Part shown: positions 24,060 to 33,464 of the stretch, in pieces | Layout of the letters: every line of letters starts with the position of its first letter | Position numbering within the stretch: position 1 is the first letter of the stretch | NCBI RefSeq assembly: GCF_020805785.1 | Contig: NZ_JAJGZV010000003.1 | Location: 583,730-647,729 of the forward strand | DNA: 64,000 bases | Reading direction: 5' to 3' | DNA from: Flavobacterium chungbukense | GTDB taxonomy: Bacteria > Bacteroidota > Bacteroidia > Flavobacteriales > Flavobacteriaceae | Program-made: the position numbers and the translations under genes | The notes under the pieces: generated by a model | The model's input: the letters and a program-made list of their open reading frames with translations, nothing else | Databases searched by the model: none | What the model was told of the DNA's origin: nothing

Positions 24060-24602
24060 TTAAATACCGAATTTGGCGTCGATATTATGTTTTTCAGCGT
24101 AAGCTTTTCCTGCAGTCATCAGTTTGTTAAACTTGGCATCAACTTCGTTTTGAGTTGAAGTGTCAAAATCAACTATCGCTTTTTGTATTTGTTCTGGAGA
24201 AGCTTTTTCATCTTTCATTTTGGCAATCGGCAAATAACCTTCTTTTTGTTTCGAAATTACATAAGAAAACAAGTCTTTTGATGCTTGAAGAATTTCTTTG
24301 TTATCTTCATCTTCAGCGATGTCTTTAATAGTTTGAAAGCGAGTTTCTAAATTCGTTATATCGTATTTGAAAGAATCATAGTAAGATGACGGAATCATCT
24401 TTTTTTGGCTTTCATCATAAACTTGAGCTTCAGTTTGCAGTTTGTCACTGATTTCTTTTCCGCCAAAGCGAGAGAGTAAATTTGAATTTAAAACAGCTAT
24501 ATCAAAAGTTTTGTCTGGTGAAAGATTGTTACATGAAGTAGAAATTATACTTGTAGCGATTAATACAAATAACAGAATGGTTTTATTTAAATTGTTTTTC
24601 AT
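24060..24602 (-). CDS. hypothetical lipoprotein, 180 residues
   Basis: A lipoprotein signal (LFVLIATSIISTSC, Cys near residue 24) precedes a mostly helical mature part with many Lys, Glu and Gln residues. The helices are DITNLETRFQTIKDIAEDEDNKEILQASKDLFSYV and EQIQKAIVDFDTSTQNEVDAKFNKLMTAGKAYAEKHN. The layout resembles helical DUF3829-type lipoproteins, but I cannot name the family with confidence. It is 19 bases downstream of the SHOCT-ankyrin gene on the same strand and ends the cluster. Confidence 0.7.
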   Translation of the reverse strand: MKNNLNKTILLFVLIATSIISTSCNNLSPDKTFDIAVLNSNLLSRFGGKEISDKLQTEAQVYDESQKKMIPSSYYDSFKYDITNLETRFQTIKDIAEDEDNKEILQASKDLFSYVISKQKEGYLPIAKMKDEKASPEQIQKAIVDFDTSTQNEVDAKFNKLMTAGKAYAEKHNIDAKFGI

Positions 24603-24621
24603 TTTTAAGTTTGTTTATTAT

Positions 24622-25965
24622 TTATCCTTTTAAAATTTTACTTTTTTCACTTTCAAATTCTTCCGAAGTTAAAATTCCGGCATCTAGAAGTTCTTTCAAA
24701 TCTAATAATGCTTTTTTCTTGCCTTCCATTGCATTTCCAGAATCTGCTTTTGGTGGTTCTTCTTTTTGAATCGGAGTTACAACGGTTCCCGAAGGAGCGT
24801 ATTTCAGAATCAATTCTGTAATTTCATTAAACCCTTTTACATTTGAATAATCAATGGCTTTCTGTTCTTTTACATTTACTATTGAAGCATCGGCTTTATT
24901 ATCCAATAAATATTTCACCACATCTTTTTTTCCGTTTGCGGCACTGTAATGCAAAGGTGTGTTTCCAGATTCATCTTGAATGTTGATGTTCGCTCCAGCT
25001 TCGATCAACAATTTTACCATGCTTAAATTGCCTTTTTTGGTTGCCACATGCAAAAGACTTTCTCCGCCGTAAGTGTAAGTGTTGTTTAGTGTAAAACTAG
25101 AATCGTTTGCAATATTTGTCGCGCTCACAATCCAATCCAAATAATCGTTCATAGATGAAGTTTCTCCAGCGACTGGTTTGCTGTAATTCACATCGACACC
25201 ATTTTCCAGAAACAAAGACACAATTTCCTTTTGATTATTCGCGCAAGCATACCAAATTGGAGAGTAACCGTTGTTGTTTGAAGTGAAAACATCAGCGCCT
25301 CTTTCGACTAATAATTTAGCCAGCATTCTGTTGGTTTCATAACACGCAATCAAAAGCGCGTTTTCTCCCGAATGATTTGCGTGATTAACATTAGCGCCAT
25401 TATCCAAAAGTAAAGTTACCATCGGAATTGATTTGGTGTAACAGGCATAAATCAACGGTGTATTTCCTTGTTTGTCTGTTACATTAATATCAGCGCCTTT
25501 GTCTAAAAGTAATTGAATAATCTCTCTGTTTAATTTTGCAGAAGCCAGTAAGAGTGGAGTTTCTCCATTGTTATTCAGAAGATTAACGTCAATTCCTGCT
25601 TCAAGCAACTTTGTTGCAATTTCAATTTGAGCGGTTTGAGCGACCAAATGTAAGAGACTATTTCCGTATTTATCATTTTTGGTAATTTCGGCACCATTTT
25701 CTAAAAGATAAAGAGCAGTTTGTTTCTGTTTTTGCAAACAAGCAAAGAATAAAGGTGTTTCCCCCTGATGATCTTCATAGTTAATATCAGCTCCGTCTTC
25801 GGTTAAGATTTTTACAATATCCAAATAACCTCTGTGCGCGGCATAATGAATAGCAGTTCTTCCTCTTTCGTCAGTATATTTTACATCTACTTCTTTATTT
25901 TGAAGCAGTAATTCAGCTATTTTTCTGTTGCCGTTTTCACAGGCAATTATAAATGACATTGACAT
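24622..25965 (-). CDS. ankyrin-repeat protein with C-terminal SHOCT domain
   Basis: The 447-residue protein contains about eleven ankyrin repeats of 33 residues (for example DERGRTAIHYAAHRGYLDIVKILTEDGADINY and NNGETPLLLASAKLNREIIQLLLDKGADIN), with a short insertion near residue 275. After a proline-rich linker it ends in KKALLDLKELLDAGILTSEEFESEKSKIL, a textbook SHOCT motif (short helical pair, often on oligomerising or membrane-linked proteins). It has no signal peptide, so it is cytoplasmic and likely a protein-binding scaffold. It is 21 bases downstream of a second ankyrin gene. Confidence 0.9.
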   Translation of the reverse strand: MSMSFIIACENGNRKIAELLLQNKEVDVKYTDERGRTAIHYAAHRGYLDIVKILTEDGADINYEDHQGETPLFFACLQKQKQTALYLLENGAEITKNDKYGNSLLHLVAQTAQIEIATKLLEAGIDVNLLNNNGETPLLLASAKLNREIIQLLLDKGADINVTDKQGNTPLIYACYTKSIPMVTLLLDNGANVNHANHSGENALLIACYETNRMLAKLLVERGADVFTSNNNGYSPIWYACANNQKEIVSLFLENGVDVNYSKPVAGETSSMNDYLDWIVSATNIANDSSFTLNNTYTYGGESLLHVATKKGNLSMVKLLIEAGANINIQDESGNTPLHYSAANGKKDVVKYLLDNKADASIVNVKEQKAIDYSNVKGFNEITELILKYAPSGTVVTPIQKEEPPKADSGNAMEGKKKALLDLKELLDAGILTSEEFESEKSKILKG

Positions 25966-25986
25966 AGAATAGTAGTTTTTTATGAT

Positions 25987-27168
25987 TTAAGCTTTCATTA
26001 AAAGCTCAACTGTTTTTATTTTCAAATTGTCTGTAGATGCAAGTCTAAGAGCGGTTTCGTCCTTGTCGTTGGTAACATCTTTATCGGCTCCATTTTCGAG
26101 AAGTACTTTTACTTTTCTGTAAATTTCTTTTGCTGCTTCAGCATCGTAATTTACATTATAAGCACAAACTTTGTGCAAAATTGTATTTCCTTGATTGTCC
26201 TGTTCGTTAACATCAATTGCTCCGTTGTCTAGAACCGATTTTAGAATTCCCGATTTTTTCTCAGCAATATAATCTATCCCTGATTTTGGATTTCCGTAAT
26301 ATTGCGCAGCATGATTTAAGTCGGCACCATCAGATAATAATCTTTGTAAAGAATTTAGATCATTCTCAGAATCAGACATCATTCGGATAAATTCGGTTAA
26401 TAAAGTTCTTCCGTCTTTATTGATGCTGTTAAAATTTGCCGATGATGATGCGGCTAAAAGTTCATACATCGGAATTGAAAATTGCTCGCCAACGGCATAA
26501 TAAAAAGCACTATTTTCCTGATTGTCTGTTTCGTTAGGATCTGCGCCATTTTCTAGCAGCATCGGAATGTATTCTTTTTTGTTTCTTTTAACGGCGTACA
26601 TAAGAGGCGTAGTACCAACCACATTTTTCTCATTGATGTCGACTCCGTTTTCAATAAGTATACTTATGTATTCTTTACCTTTATCGGCATTTAAAGCATA
26701 ATTGTTTACGATTTTATGAATTAGATTTTCCTGAGCATTATTTTTGTATTGGGCATTACAGCCAAAATCTTCAATTAAAATTTTAATGACTTCAGGAACT
26801 GCTTCTTTTTCGATGCAATATCCCAATAAAGTCTGATCGCTGATTTCGTCATTAACATTGTCTGTTTTCGACATTATTTCTCTGAAGAAAGAAAGAGATG
26901 CATCATTATTTTTTATATTTCGCGAAAGTGCGTTGAATATAGATTTGTCAAAACTGTCTAATTCATAAATATCGGTTTCAATAAAACCGGCTTTTATTAA
27001 TTTTTCTGTAAAATCAATTTCTTTGGCTTCAATAATTTTGGCTGCGATTTGAGAAAAATTGTTTTTAAGGTATTGTTCATTAAAATTTTCTCCGTTATTT
27101 AGGCATTCTCTGGCCTCGTCAAATTTTCCCTGAAAAAGGAAATTTTCAATCTGGTTTTGTGTTTGCAT
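25987..27168 (-). CDS. ankyrin-repeat protein
   Basis: I prefer the ATG at 27168 (MQTQNQIENFLFQGKFDEAREC), which gives 393 residues. The 30 residues that would be added upstream are hydrophobic and basic and overlap the promoter region. About eight degenerate ankyrin repeats are visible (NVVGTTPLMYAVKRNKKEYIPMLLENGADPNE, NQGNTILHKVC..., NDKDETALRLAST). It begins the cluster with the SHOCT-ankyrin protein and a lipoprotein. The function is unknown; ankyrin stacks bind proteins. Confidence 0.85.
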   Translation of the reverse strand: MQTQNQIENFLFQGKFDEARECLNNGENFNEQYLKNNFSQIAAKIIEAKEIDFTEKLIKAGFIETDIYELDSFDKSIFNALSRNIKNNDASLSFFREIMSKTDNVNDEISDQTLLGYCIEKEAVPEVIKILIEDFGCNAQYKNNAQENLIHKIVNNYALNADKGKEYISILIENGVDINEKNVVGTTPLMYAVKRNKKEYIPMLLENGADPNETDNQENSAFYYAVGEQFSIPMYELLAASSSANFNSINKDGRTLLTEFIRMMSDSENDLNSLQRLLSDGADLNHAAQYYGNPKSGIDYIAEKKSGILKSVLDNGAIDVNEQDNQGNTILHKVCAYNVNYDAEAAKEIYRKVKVLLENGADKDVTNDKDETALRLASTDNLKIKTVELLMKA

Positions 27169-27524
27169 TTGAATATATTTAAAAATGAAAGATAAGTTTA
27201 AGTTCCGTTTTTTGTTTGTAATTATTGACTTTACAAACCATGCTGTAAGATAAAACATAAAAATCAGAAATATATTTCAGGATAAAAAGTAAAAAAGACA
27301 TTTTAACCTCTAAAACAAGCAGATTACAGTTTTTAAGTGAAAATATTATAAATCGTAAGGAAATTAGCCGTAGAATTAGGAAAAATTTGATGTAAAAAAG
27401 AATATATTTTATTTAACAAACCATTAGTTTTAATCGATACAAAGCAAAATAAAAAAAATACTATCTTTACCGATTAAACGTTTATGAACTTAAGCTGCAG
27501 TTTAGCGGCACTACATATATAATT
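27169..27524. other. divergent intergenic region with two weak promoters
   Basis: The gap between the leftward ankyrin gene and rightward ricT is very AT-rich. TATCTTTA (27462-27469) is a one-mismatch -7 element for ricT. On the minus strand TATCTTTC (27194 down to 27187) is a similar candidate for the ankyrin cluster. Nothing else was seen. Confidence 0.45.
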
Positions 27525-28922
27525 ATGGCATGTACAAGTTGTTCAACCTCAGATGGCGGCGCACCAAAGGGTTGTAAAAATAATGGGACTTGCGGCACCG
27601 ATAGCTGCAATAAATTGACGGTTTTTGACTGGCTTTCGAACATGAGCCCATCTACTGGAGAGGCAATTTTTGATTGTGTTGAGGTTCGTTTTAAAAACGG
27701 ACGCAAGGAATTTTTTAGAAATTCAGAGAAATTAACTTTAAGTATTGGTGATATTGTAGCAACTGTTGCATCACCAGGACACGATATTGGAATTGTAACG
27801 CTTACCGGAGAATTGGTAAGAATTCAAATGAAAAAAAAAGGAGCCAATTACGAAAGTAATGATGTTCCTAAAATCTATAGAAAAGCCTCTCAAAAAGATA
27901 TCGATATCTGGTCTGTAGCCCGTGATCGCGAAGAGCCAATGAAAGTTCGTGCTCGTGAATTGGCAATTCAGCATAAACTGGAAATGAAAATTTCTGATAT
28001 TGAATTTCAAGGAGACGGATCTAAAGCTACTTTTTACTACACGGCAAATGATCGTGTCGATTTTAGAATGCTGATTAAAGATTTTGCTAAAGAATTCAGT
28101 ACAAGAGTGGAGATGAAACAAGTTGGTTTCCGTCAGGAAGCGGCTCGTTTAGGTGGAGTTGGTTCTTGCGGACGTGAACTTTGCTGTTCGACTTGGTTAA
28201 CAGATTTTAGAAGTGTGAATACTTCTGCTGCTCGTTATCAGCAATTGTCATTGAATCCGCAAAAATTAGCGGGTCAATGCGGAAAATTGAAATGTTGTTT
28301 GAACTATGAGTTAGACACTTACATGGACGCGCTGAAAGATTTTCCTGATTATGATACGAAATTAGTAACAGAAAAAGGAGATGCAGTCTGCCAAAAACAA
28401 GATATTTTTAAAGGATTAATGTGGTTTGCTTACACGAATAATTTTGCAAACTGGCACGTTTTAAAAATTGATCAGGTAAAAGAAATTATAGCCGAAAATA
28501 AACAAAAAAATAAGGTTTCTTCTTTAGAAGATTTTGCTGTTGAAGTAATTGCAGAACCAGAAAAAGACTTCAATAATGCAATGGGACAAGAGAGTTTAAC
28601 TCGTTTCGATCAGCCAAAAAGAAAGAAAAAACCAAATCGCAAACGTAAAAATGCTGAACCTGCTGGTGTTGCAACTCCGCAAAAACCACAACAGGAAAAA
28701 AACACCAATAATAATCCAAAACCTGTCGGAAATAATAAACCTTCAGGCGGAAATTCGAATCAGCAGAGCAAACCGAATAATCCAAACAAGCAAAATCATA
28801 AGAACAAGCAGAATCCGAATAAACAGAGTAATCCGAATTCGAATAAGCAAAATTCAAATGAAAATAAATCTGCTGAACCTAGAAAACCAATAATTATTAC
28901 TAAAAATGAGAATAAAAAATAG
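27525..28922 (+). CDS. ricT: PSP1-domain protein RicT (YaaT) homologue
   Basis: In Bacillus, RicT belongs to the RicAFT (Ym) complex that carries Fe-S clusters and promotes RNase Y-dependent mRNA maturation. This 465-residue version has a Cys-rich N-terminus (MACTSCSTSDGGAPKGCKNNGTCG), the PSP1 domain with GGVGSCGRELCCSTWL and GQCGKLKCCLNYELDTY, and a tail of about 120 residues that is rich in Asn, Lys, Gln and Pro and probably disordered. Bacillus RicT has about 275 residues, so both ends are extensions. The stop lies 17 bases inside gldH. Confidence 0.88.
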   Translation: MACTSCSTSDGGAPKGCKNNGTCGTDSCNKLTVFDWLSNMSPSTGEAIFDCVEVRFKNGRKEFFRNSEKLTLSIGDIVATVASPGHDIGIVTLTGELVRIQMKKKGANYESNDVPKIYRKASQKDIDIWSVARDREEPMKVRARELAIQHKLEMKISDIEFQGDGSKATFYYTANDRVDFRMLIKDFAKEFSTRVEMKQVGFRQEAARLGGVGSCGRELCCSTWLTDFRSVNTSAARYQQLSLNPQKLAGQCGKLKCCLNYELDTYMDALKDFPDYDTKLVTEKGDAVCQKQDIFKGLMWFAYTNNFANWHVLKIDQVKEIIAENKQKNKVSSLEDFAVEVIAEPEKDFNNAMGQESLTRFDQPKRKKKPNRKRKNAEPAGVATPQKPQQEKNTNNNPKPVGNNKPSGGNSNQQSKPNNPNKQNHKNKQNPNKQSNPNSNKQNSNENKSAEPRKPIIITKNENKK

Positions 28923-29385
28923 CGGAATTCTTCTTTTGGTAGCAATACTTCTTTTTTCGTGTGATAAAAAAAGAGTATTTGATGAGTATAAATCTGTTGG
29001 AAGTGCTTGGCACAAAGACAGTATTGTAAGCTTCGATCTGCCGGTTTTAGATTCTACGAAAAAATATAATCTGTTTGTAAACATTAGAGACAACAACAAT
29101 TATCCGTTTAATAATTTGTTTTTGATTGTGGCTATTGAAACGCCAAGCGGATTTACAAAAGTGGATACTTTGCAATATCAAATGGCCGCGCCAGATGGTA
29201 CTTTACTTGGAAACGGATTCACTGATATTAAAGAAAGTAAGCTGTATTACAAAGAAGATGTGAAATTTACAGGAAAATATAAAGTTCACATTAAGCAAGC
29301 AGTTAGACAATCAGGAAAAATTCCTGGAGTTGAAGCTTTAGAAGGAATTACAGACGTTGGTTTTAGAATAGAACAAAAAGATTAG
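28906..29385 (+). CDS. gldH: gliding motility lipoprotein GldH
   Basis: This 159-residue lipoprotein (signal ILLLVAILLFSC, Cys near residue 19) matches GldH, one of the Gld proteins needed for gliding and linked to the type IX secretion machinery in Flavobacterium johnsoniae. Typical stretches are FDEYKSVGSAWHKDSIVSFDLP, NLFVNIRDNNNYPFNNLFLIVAIETPSG and VDTLQYQMAAPDGTLLGNGFTDIKESKLYYKE. The ricT-gldH-PBP1A order is the one usual in flavobacteria. The start overlaps the end of ricT, and the PBP1A gene follows after ten bases. Confidence 0.9.
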   Translation: MRIKNSGILLLVAILLFSCDKKRVFDEYKSVGSAWHKDSIVSFDLPVLDSTKKYNLFVNIRDNNNYPFNNLFLIVAIETPSGFTKVDTLQYQMAAPDGTLLGNGFTDIKESKLYYKEDVKFTGKYKVHIKQAVRQSGKIPGVEALEGITDVGFRIEQKD

Positions 29386-29395
29386 ATAAATAGTT

Positions 29396-31699
29396 ATGGC
29401 TGCTACTAAGAAAAACAATCAATCAAACAAGGATATTAATTATTATAAGAAGAAATTCTGGCGTGTTTTTGCCTACACATTACTAGGAATTTTAGCCTTC
29501 TTTTTATTTGCTTCATGGGGATTATTTGGTTCTATGCCCTCATTTGAGGACTTAGAAAATCCAGATTCAAACCTTGCCACAGAAATTATTTCTTCTGATG
29601 GAGTTGTAATTGGTAAATATTTCAAAACCAATCGTTCTCAATTGAAATATTCTGATTTGCCTAAAAACTTAGTTGAGGCATTGGTCGCAACTGAAGATGC
29701 GCGTTTCTATGAGCATTCAGGAATTGACGGGCGCGGAACGCTAAGAGCAGTTTTCAGTTTAGGAACAAATGGAGGTGCAAGTACATTGACACAACAGCTT
29801 GCAAAACAATTGTTTCACGGTGAAGGTTCTAAATTTCTGCCTTTTAGGATTGTGCAAAAAATAAAAGAGTGGATTATTGCTATTCGCCTAGAAAGACAAT
29901 ATACCAAAAATGAAATCTTAGCGATGTACTGCAACGTGTACGATTTTGGAAATTATTCTGTTGGGGTAAGTTCTGCCGCTCAAACTTATTTTTCTAAAGA
30001 TCCAAAAGATTTAACAGTAGATGAATCGGCTATTTTGGTTGGAATGTTCAAGAATTCAGGATTATACAATCCGGTAAGAAACCCAGAAGGAGTAAAAAAT
30101 CGCCGTAATGTGGTTTTGTCACAAATGGCAAAAGCAAAAATGATTTCTGAAGCAGAAAAAGAAAGACTTCAGCAACTGCCTATTACTCTGAAATTTAAGT
30201 TAGAAAGTCACCGTGAAGGTATAGCAACTTATTTTAGAGAGTATCTTCGTGATTACATGAAAAAATGGGTTACAGAAAACAAAAAACCAGACGGTTCTGA
30301 TTATGATATTTACAAAGATGGTTTAAAAATTTATACCACAATCGATTCAAGAATGCAGATGTATGCAGAAGAAGCAGTTTCTGCACACATGCAAAATTTG
30401 CAGCAACAGTTTTTTATTGAAATGAAAACCAATAAAAATGCGCCTTTCGTAAATATTACTCAAGCTGAAACAGATCGAATCATGATGCAAGCAATGAAAA
30501 ACTCTGTTCGCTGGGCACAAATGAAAGAAATGGACAAAAGTGAAGATGATATTATTGCTTCATTTAAAGTGAAAACAAAAATGCGTGTCTTTACTTGGAA
30601 AGGTGAACGCGACACTGTTATGACGCCGCTTGATTCTATTCGTTACTACAAACACTTTTTGCAATCTGGTTTAATGGCAATGGAACCTCAAACAGGAGCA
30701 ATTAAAGCTTGGGTTGGAGGTATTAATTATAAATATTTTCAGTACGATCACGTAGGACAAGGCGCAAGACAAGTTGGTTCAACATTCAAACCTTTTGTAT
30801 ATGCAACAGCTATTGAAGAATTAAACATGTCTCCTTGCGATTCTATTCTTGATGGACCTTTTATGATTCATAAAGGACGTCACCACGTGACTGAGGACTG
30901 GGAACCAAGAAACTCAGATAACAGATACCGCGGAATGGTTACTTTAAAACAAGCTTTAGCGGCTTCTATCAATACAGTTTCTGCTAAATTGATCGATAGA
31001 ACAAGTCCAGAAGCAGTTGTAGATTTGACTAGAAAATTAGGTGTAAAAACTGAAATTCCGGTTCAGCCTTCCATTGCGTTAGGAGCGGTAGATATTACGG
31101 TTGAAGATATGGTTGCGGCTTACAGTACATTTGCCAACCAAGGAGTTTATGTTAAACCTCAATTTTTAAGCCGTATTGAGAACAAAAGTGGAGAAGTTAT
31201 TTATGAACCGATTCCAGAATCTCACGACGTTTTAAATAAAGATATTGCATTTGCTGTAATCAAATTACTGCAAGGAGTAACAGAAACTGGTTCAGGAGCT
31301 CGTTTGCGTACTTCAGGCGGTGGAAGCGGAGACAATCGTTGGACAGGTTATCCTTATATGTTCAAAAATGCAATTGCAGGTAAAACAGGAACTACACAAA
31401 ATCAATCAGATGGTTGGTTTATGGGAATGGTTCCAAACTTGGTAACTGGAGTTTGGGTTGGATGTGAAGATCGTTCAGCTCGTTTCAAAAGTTTAACTTA
31501 CGGACAAGGAGCAACCGCTGCGCTTCCGGTATGGGGTTATTTTATGAAAAAATGTTATGCAGATCCATCGCTTCAAGTTTCAAAATCTGAGTTTGAACGT
31601 CCGGCCAATCTTTCTATAAAGGTAGATTGTTACGCCAGACCTGCGATAGTAAAAGATACTACAGCAACGGAACAAAATACAGACGAATTCGAATTGTAG
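29396..31699 (+). CDS. class A penicillin-binding protein 1A
   Basis: This 767-residue bifunctional enzyme polymerises and crosslinks peptidoglycan. It has one N-terminal membrane anchor (near residues 25-45), a GT51 glycosyltransferase domain (EDARFYEHSGIDGRGTLRAVF with the catalytic Glu, GASTLTQQLAKQLF) and a transpeptidase domain. The transpeptidase motifs are STFK (in GSTFKPFVYA), SIN and KTGTT (in GKTGTTQNQSDGWF). All motifs are intact and the length is normal. It follows gldH in what looks like one transcript, ended by the hairpin at 31720. Confidence 0.95.
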   Translation: MAATKKNNQSNKDINYYKKKFWRVFAYTLLGILAFFLFASWGLFGSMPSFEDLENPDSNLATEIISSDGVVIGKYFKTNRSQLKYSDLPKNLVEALVATEDARFYEHSGIDGRGTLRAVFSLGTNGGASTLTQQLAKQLFHGEGSKFLPFRIVQKIKEWIIAIRLERQYTKNEILAMYCNVYDFGNYSVGVSSAAQTYFSKDPKDLTVDESAILVGMFKNSGLYNPVRNPEGVKNRRNVVLSQMAKAKMISEAEKERLQQLPITLKFKLESHREGIATYFREYLRDYMKKWVTENKKPDGSDYDIYKDGLKIYTTIDSRMQMYAEEAVSAHMQNLQQQFFIEMKTNKNAPFVNITQAETDRIMMQAMKNSVRWAQMKEMDKSEDDIIASFKVKTKMRVFTWKGERDTVMTPLDSIRYYKHFLQSGLMAMEPQTGAIKAWVGGINYKYFQYDHVGQGARQVGSTFKPFVYATAIEELNMSPCDSILDGPFMIHKGRHHVTEDWEPRNSDNRYRGMVTLKQALAASINTVSAKLIDRTSPEAVVDLTRKLGVKTEIPVQPSIALGAVDITVEDMVAAYSTFANQGVYVKPQFLSRIENKSGEVIYEPIPESHDVLNKDIAFAVIKLLQGVTETGSGARLRTSGGGSGDNRWTGYPYMFKNAIAGKTGTTQNQSDGWFMGMVPNLVTGVWVGCEDRSARFKSLTYGQGATAALPVWGYFMKKCYADPSLQVSKSEFERPANLSIKVDCYARPAIVKDTTATEQNTDEFEL

Positions 31700-31719
31700 T
31701 TTGTTATCTTTTAAAATAT

Positions 31720-31775
31720 AAATATCCTTTTGTAACTTCATATTCAATGAAGAATACAAAAGGATATTTTTTTGG
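31720..31775 (+). terminator. intrinsic terminator after the PBP1A gene
   Basis: A 15-bp stem (31720-31734 with 31755-31769, core AATATCCTTTTGTA) extends through an inner TTCAT/ATGAA pairing and is followed by a T-run. Confidence 0.88.
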
Positions 31776-31867
31776 ATTATAGATGCTTTTATTTTTACGA
31801 AATCGTTATAATTCAATCTAGAAATCTTATTTTTATCAAAAATATACAGTAATAAAGACAGTTTGTT

Positions 31868-32569
31868 ATGATAACAAAAAAAGTTAATAATGTTCAGGAT
31901 GCCATTCAAGGAATTGAAAGCGGAATGACAATCATGTTTGGCGGTTTTGGATTGTGCGGAATTCCTGAAAATACAATTGCGGCTTTAGTAAAAACAACAA
32001 TTTCAGATTTGACTTGCATCTCGAATAATGCGGGTGTTGATGATTTTGGTTTGGGACTATTATTGCAGAAAAAGCAAATAAAAAAAATGATTTCTTCTTA
32101 TGTGGGAGAAAATGCTGAGTTCGAACGCCAAATGCTTTCTGGTGAGTTAGAAGTAGAGCTCACACCGCAAGGAACTTTAGCAGAACGCTGTCGTGCGGCT
32201 CAGGCTGGAATTCCAGCTTTCTTTACTCCAGCCGGATACGGAACTGAAGTTGCGGAGGGAAAAGAAGCTAGAGAATTCAATGGGAAAATGCACATTATGG
32301 AAGAAGCTTTTAAAGCAGATTTTGCCATTGTTAAAGCTTGGAAAGGTGATGAAGCTGGAAATTTAATTTTTAAAGGTACAGCTAGAAACTTCAACGCTTG
32401 TATGGCGGGTGCAGGAAAAATAACTATTGCAGAAGTTGAAGAATTGGTTCCAGTTGGGACTTTAGATCCAAATCAAATTCATATTCCGGGAATTATGGTG
32501 CAGCGTATTTTTCAAGGAGAAAAGTTTGAAAAAAGAATTGAACAACGCACGGTGAGAGTTAAGAATTAG
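31868..32569 (+). CDS. scoA: 3-oxoacid CoA-transferase subunit A
   Basis: This 233-residue alpha subunit moves CoA from succinyl-CoA to a 3-ketoacid such as acetoacetate. Family features are [90 protein letters not shown] and a C-terminal [18 protein letters not shown]. The partner subunit gene lies 79 bases downstream with a repeat between them. Together they form the heteromeric enzyme of ketone-body or ketogenic amino-acid use. Confidence 0.93.
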   Translation: MITKKVNNVQDAIQGIESGMTIMFGGFGLCGIPENTIAALVKTTISDLTCISNNAGVDDFGLGLLLQKKQIKKMISSYVGENAEFERQMLSGELEVELTPQGTLAERCRAAQAGIPAFFTPAGYGTEVAEGKEAREFNGKMHIMEEAFKADFAIVKAWKGDEAGNLIFKGTARNFNACMAGAGKITIAEVEELVPVGTLDPNQIHIPGIMVQRIFQGEKFEKRIEQRTVRVKN

Positions 32570-32586
32570 ATAATTGAGATAATGAG

Positions 32587-32633
32587 ACAATTAGATAATT
32601 ATTTGCATTATCTAATTATCAAATTCTCTAATT
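32587..32633. repeat. inverted repeat between the CoA-transferase subunit genes
   Basis: An AT-rich element with AATTAGATAAT/ATTATCTAATT arms and further TCTCTAATTG sequence fills the gap of the two-gene operon. It could form a hairpin on the joint mRNA and may set the relative expression of the two subunits. Confidence 0.65.
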
Positions 32634-32648
32634 GACACATTTAAAGAT

Positions 32649-33308
32649 ATGGCACTTAATAAAGAAGATATAGCAAAACGAATTGCAAAAGAAGTAAAAG
32701 ATCGTTATTTCGTCAATCTAGGAATCGGAATTCCGACTTTGGTTGCCAATTACGTGAGAGAAGATATTGCGGTTGAATTTCAGAGTGAAAACGGAGTTCT
32801 TGGAATGGGGCCTTTTCCTTTCGCTGGTGAAGAGGATGCTGACATTATTAACGCAGGAAAACAAACTATAACGACATTGCCTGGAGCAAGTTTTTTTGAT
32901 TCAGCTTTTAGTTTTGGAATGATCCGCAGCCAAAAAGTCGATTTAACGATTTTAGGTGCGATGGAAGTTTCTGAAAATGGGGATATTGCCAATTGGAAAA
33001 TTCCAGGTAAAATGGTAAAAGGAATGGGAGGAGCTATGGATTTAGTGGCTTCGGCAGAGAATATCATCGTTGCCATGATGCATGTCAATAAAGCTGGTGA
33101 GTCAAAAATCTTAAAAAGATGTACTTTGCCATTAACAGGCGTAGGATGCGTTAAAAAGGTTGTAACCGAGCTTGCAGTTCTCGAAGTGACAGAAAAAGGT
33201 TTTAAGCTCTTAGAACGCGCGCCAGGTGTGTCAGTTGATCACATCATCGCCTCGACTGAAGCGGATTTGATTATTGAAGGAGAAATTCCAGAAATGTCGA
33301 TTTTTTAA
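32649..33308 (+). CDS. scoB: 3-oxoacid CoA-transferase subunit B
   Basis: This 219-residue beta subunit contains the catalytic glutamate in the FQSENGVLGMGPFP motif (near residue 50), which forms the glutamyl-CoA intermediate. Other features are RIAKEVKDRYFVNLGIGIPTLVANYV and LGAMEVSENGDIANWKIPGKMVKGMGGAMDLV. It pairs with the preceding subunit A. A hairpin terminator follows within 60 bases. Confidence 0.93.
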   Translation: MALNKEDIAKRIAKEVKDRYFVNLGIGIPTLVANYVREDIAVEFQSENGVLGMGPFPFAGEEDADIINAGKQTITTLPGASFFDSAFSFGMIRSQKVDLTILGAMEVSENGDIANWKIPGKMVKGMGGAMDLVASAENIIVAMMHVNKAGESKILKRCTLPLTGVGCVKKVVTELAVLEVTEKGFKLLERAPGVSVDHIIASTEADLIIEGEIPEMSIF

Positions 33309-33359
33309 TTTTTAATTAGAGAGGGGCAAAGATTCAAAGCTTTACAATGATTTAGATAG

Positions 33360-33390
33360 AGAGAACTTCATTAATGGAGTTCTCTTTTTG
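33360..33390 (+). terminator. intrinsic terminator after scoB
   Basis: AGAGAACT (33360-33367) pairs with AGTTCTCT (33378-33385), extended by inner CAT/ATG pairs, and is followed by TTTTG. Confidence 0.8.
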
Positions 33391-33464
33391 TTTTCTGTTA
33401 GAGCGTATAATAAAAATGTAATCTTTTTCTCTATATTTGTTGTGATTTAAAAAAATACGCGCCT

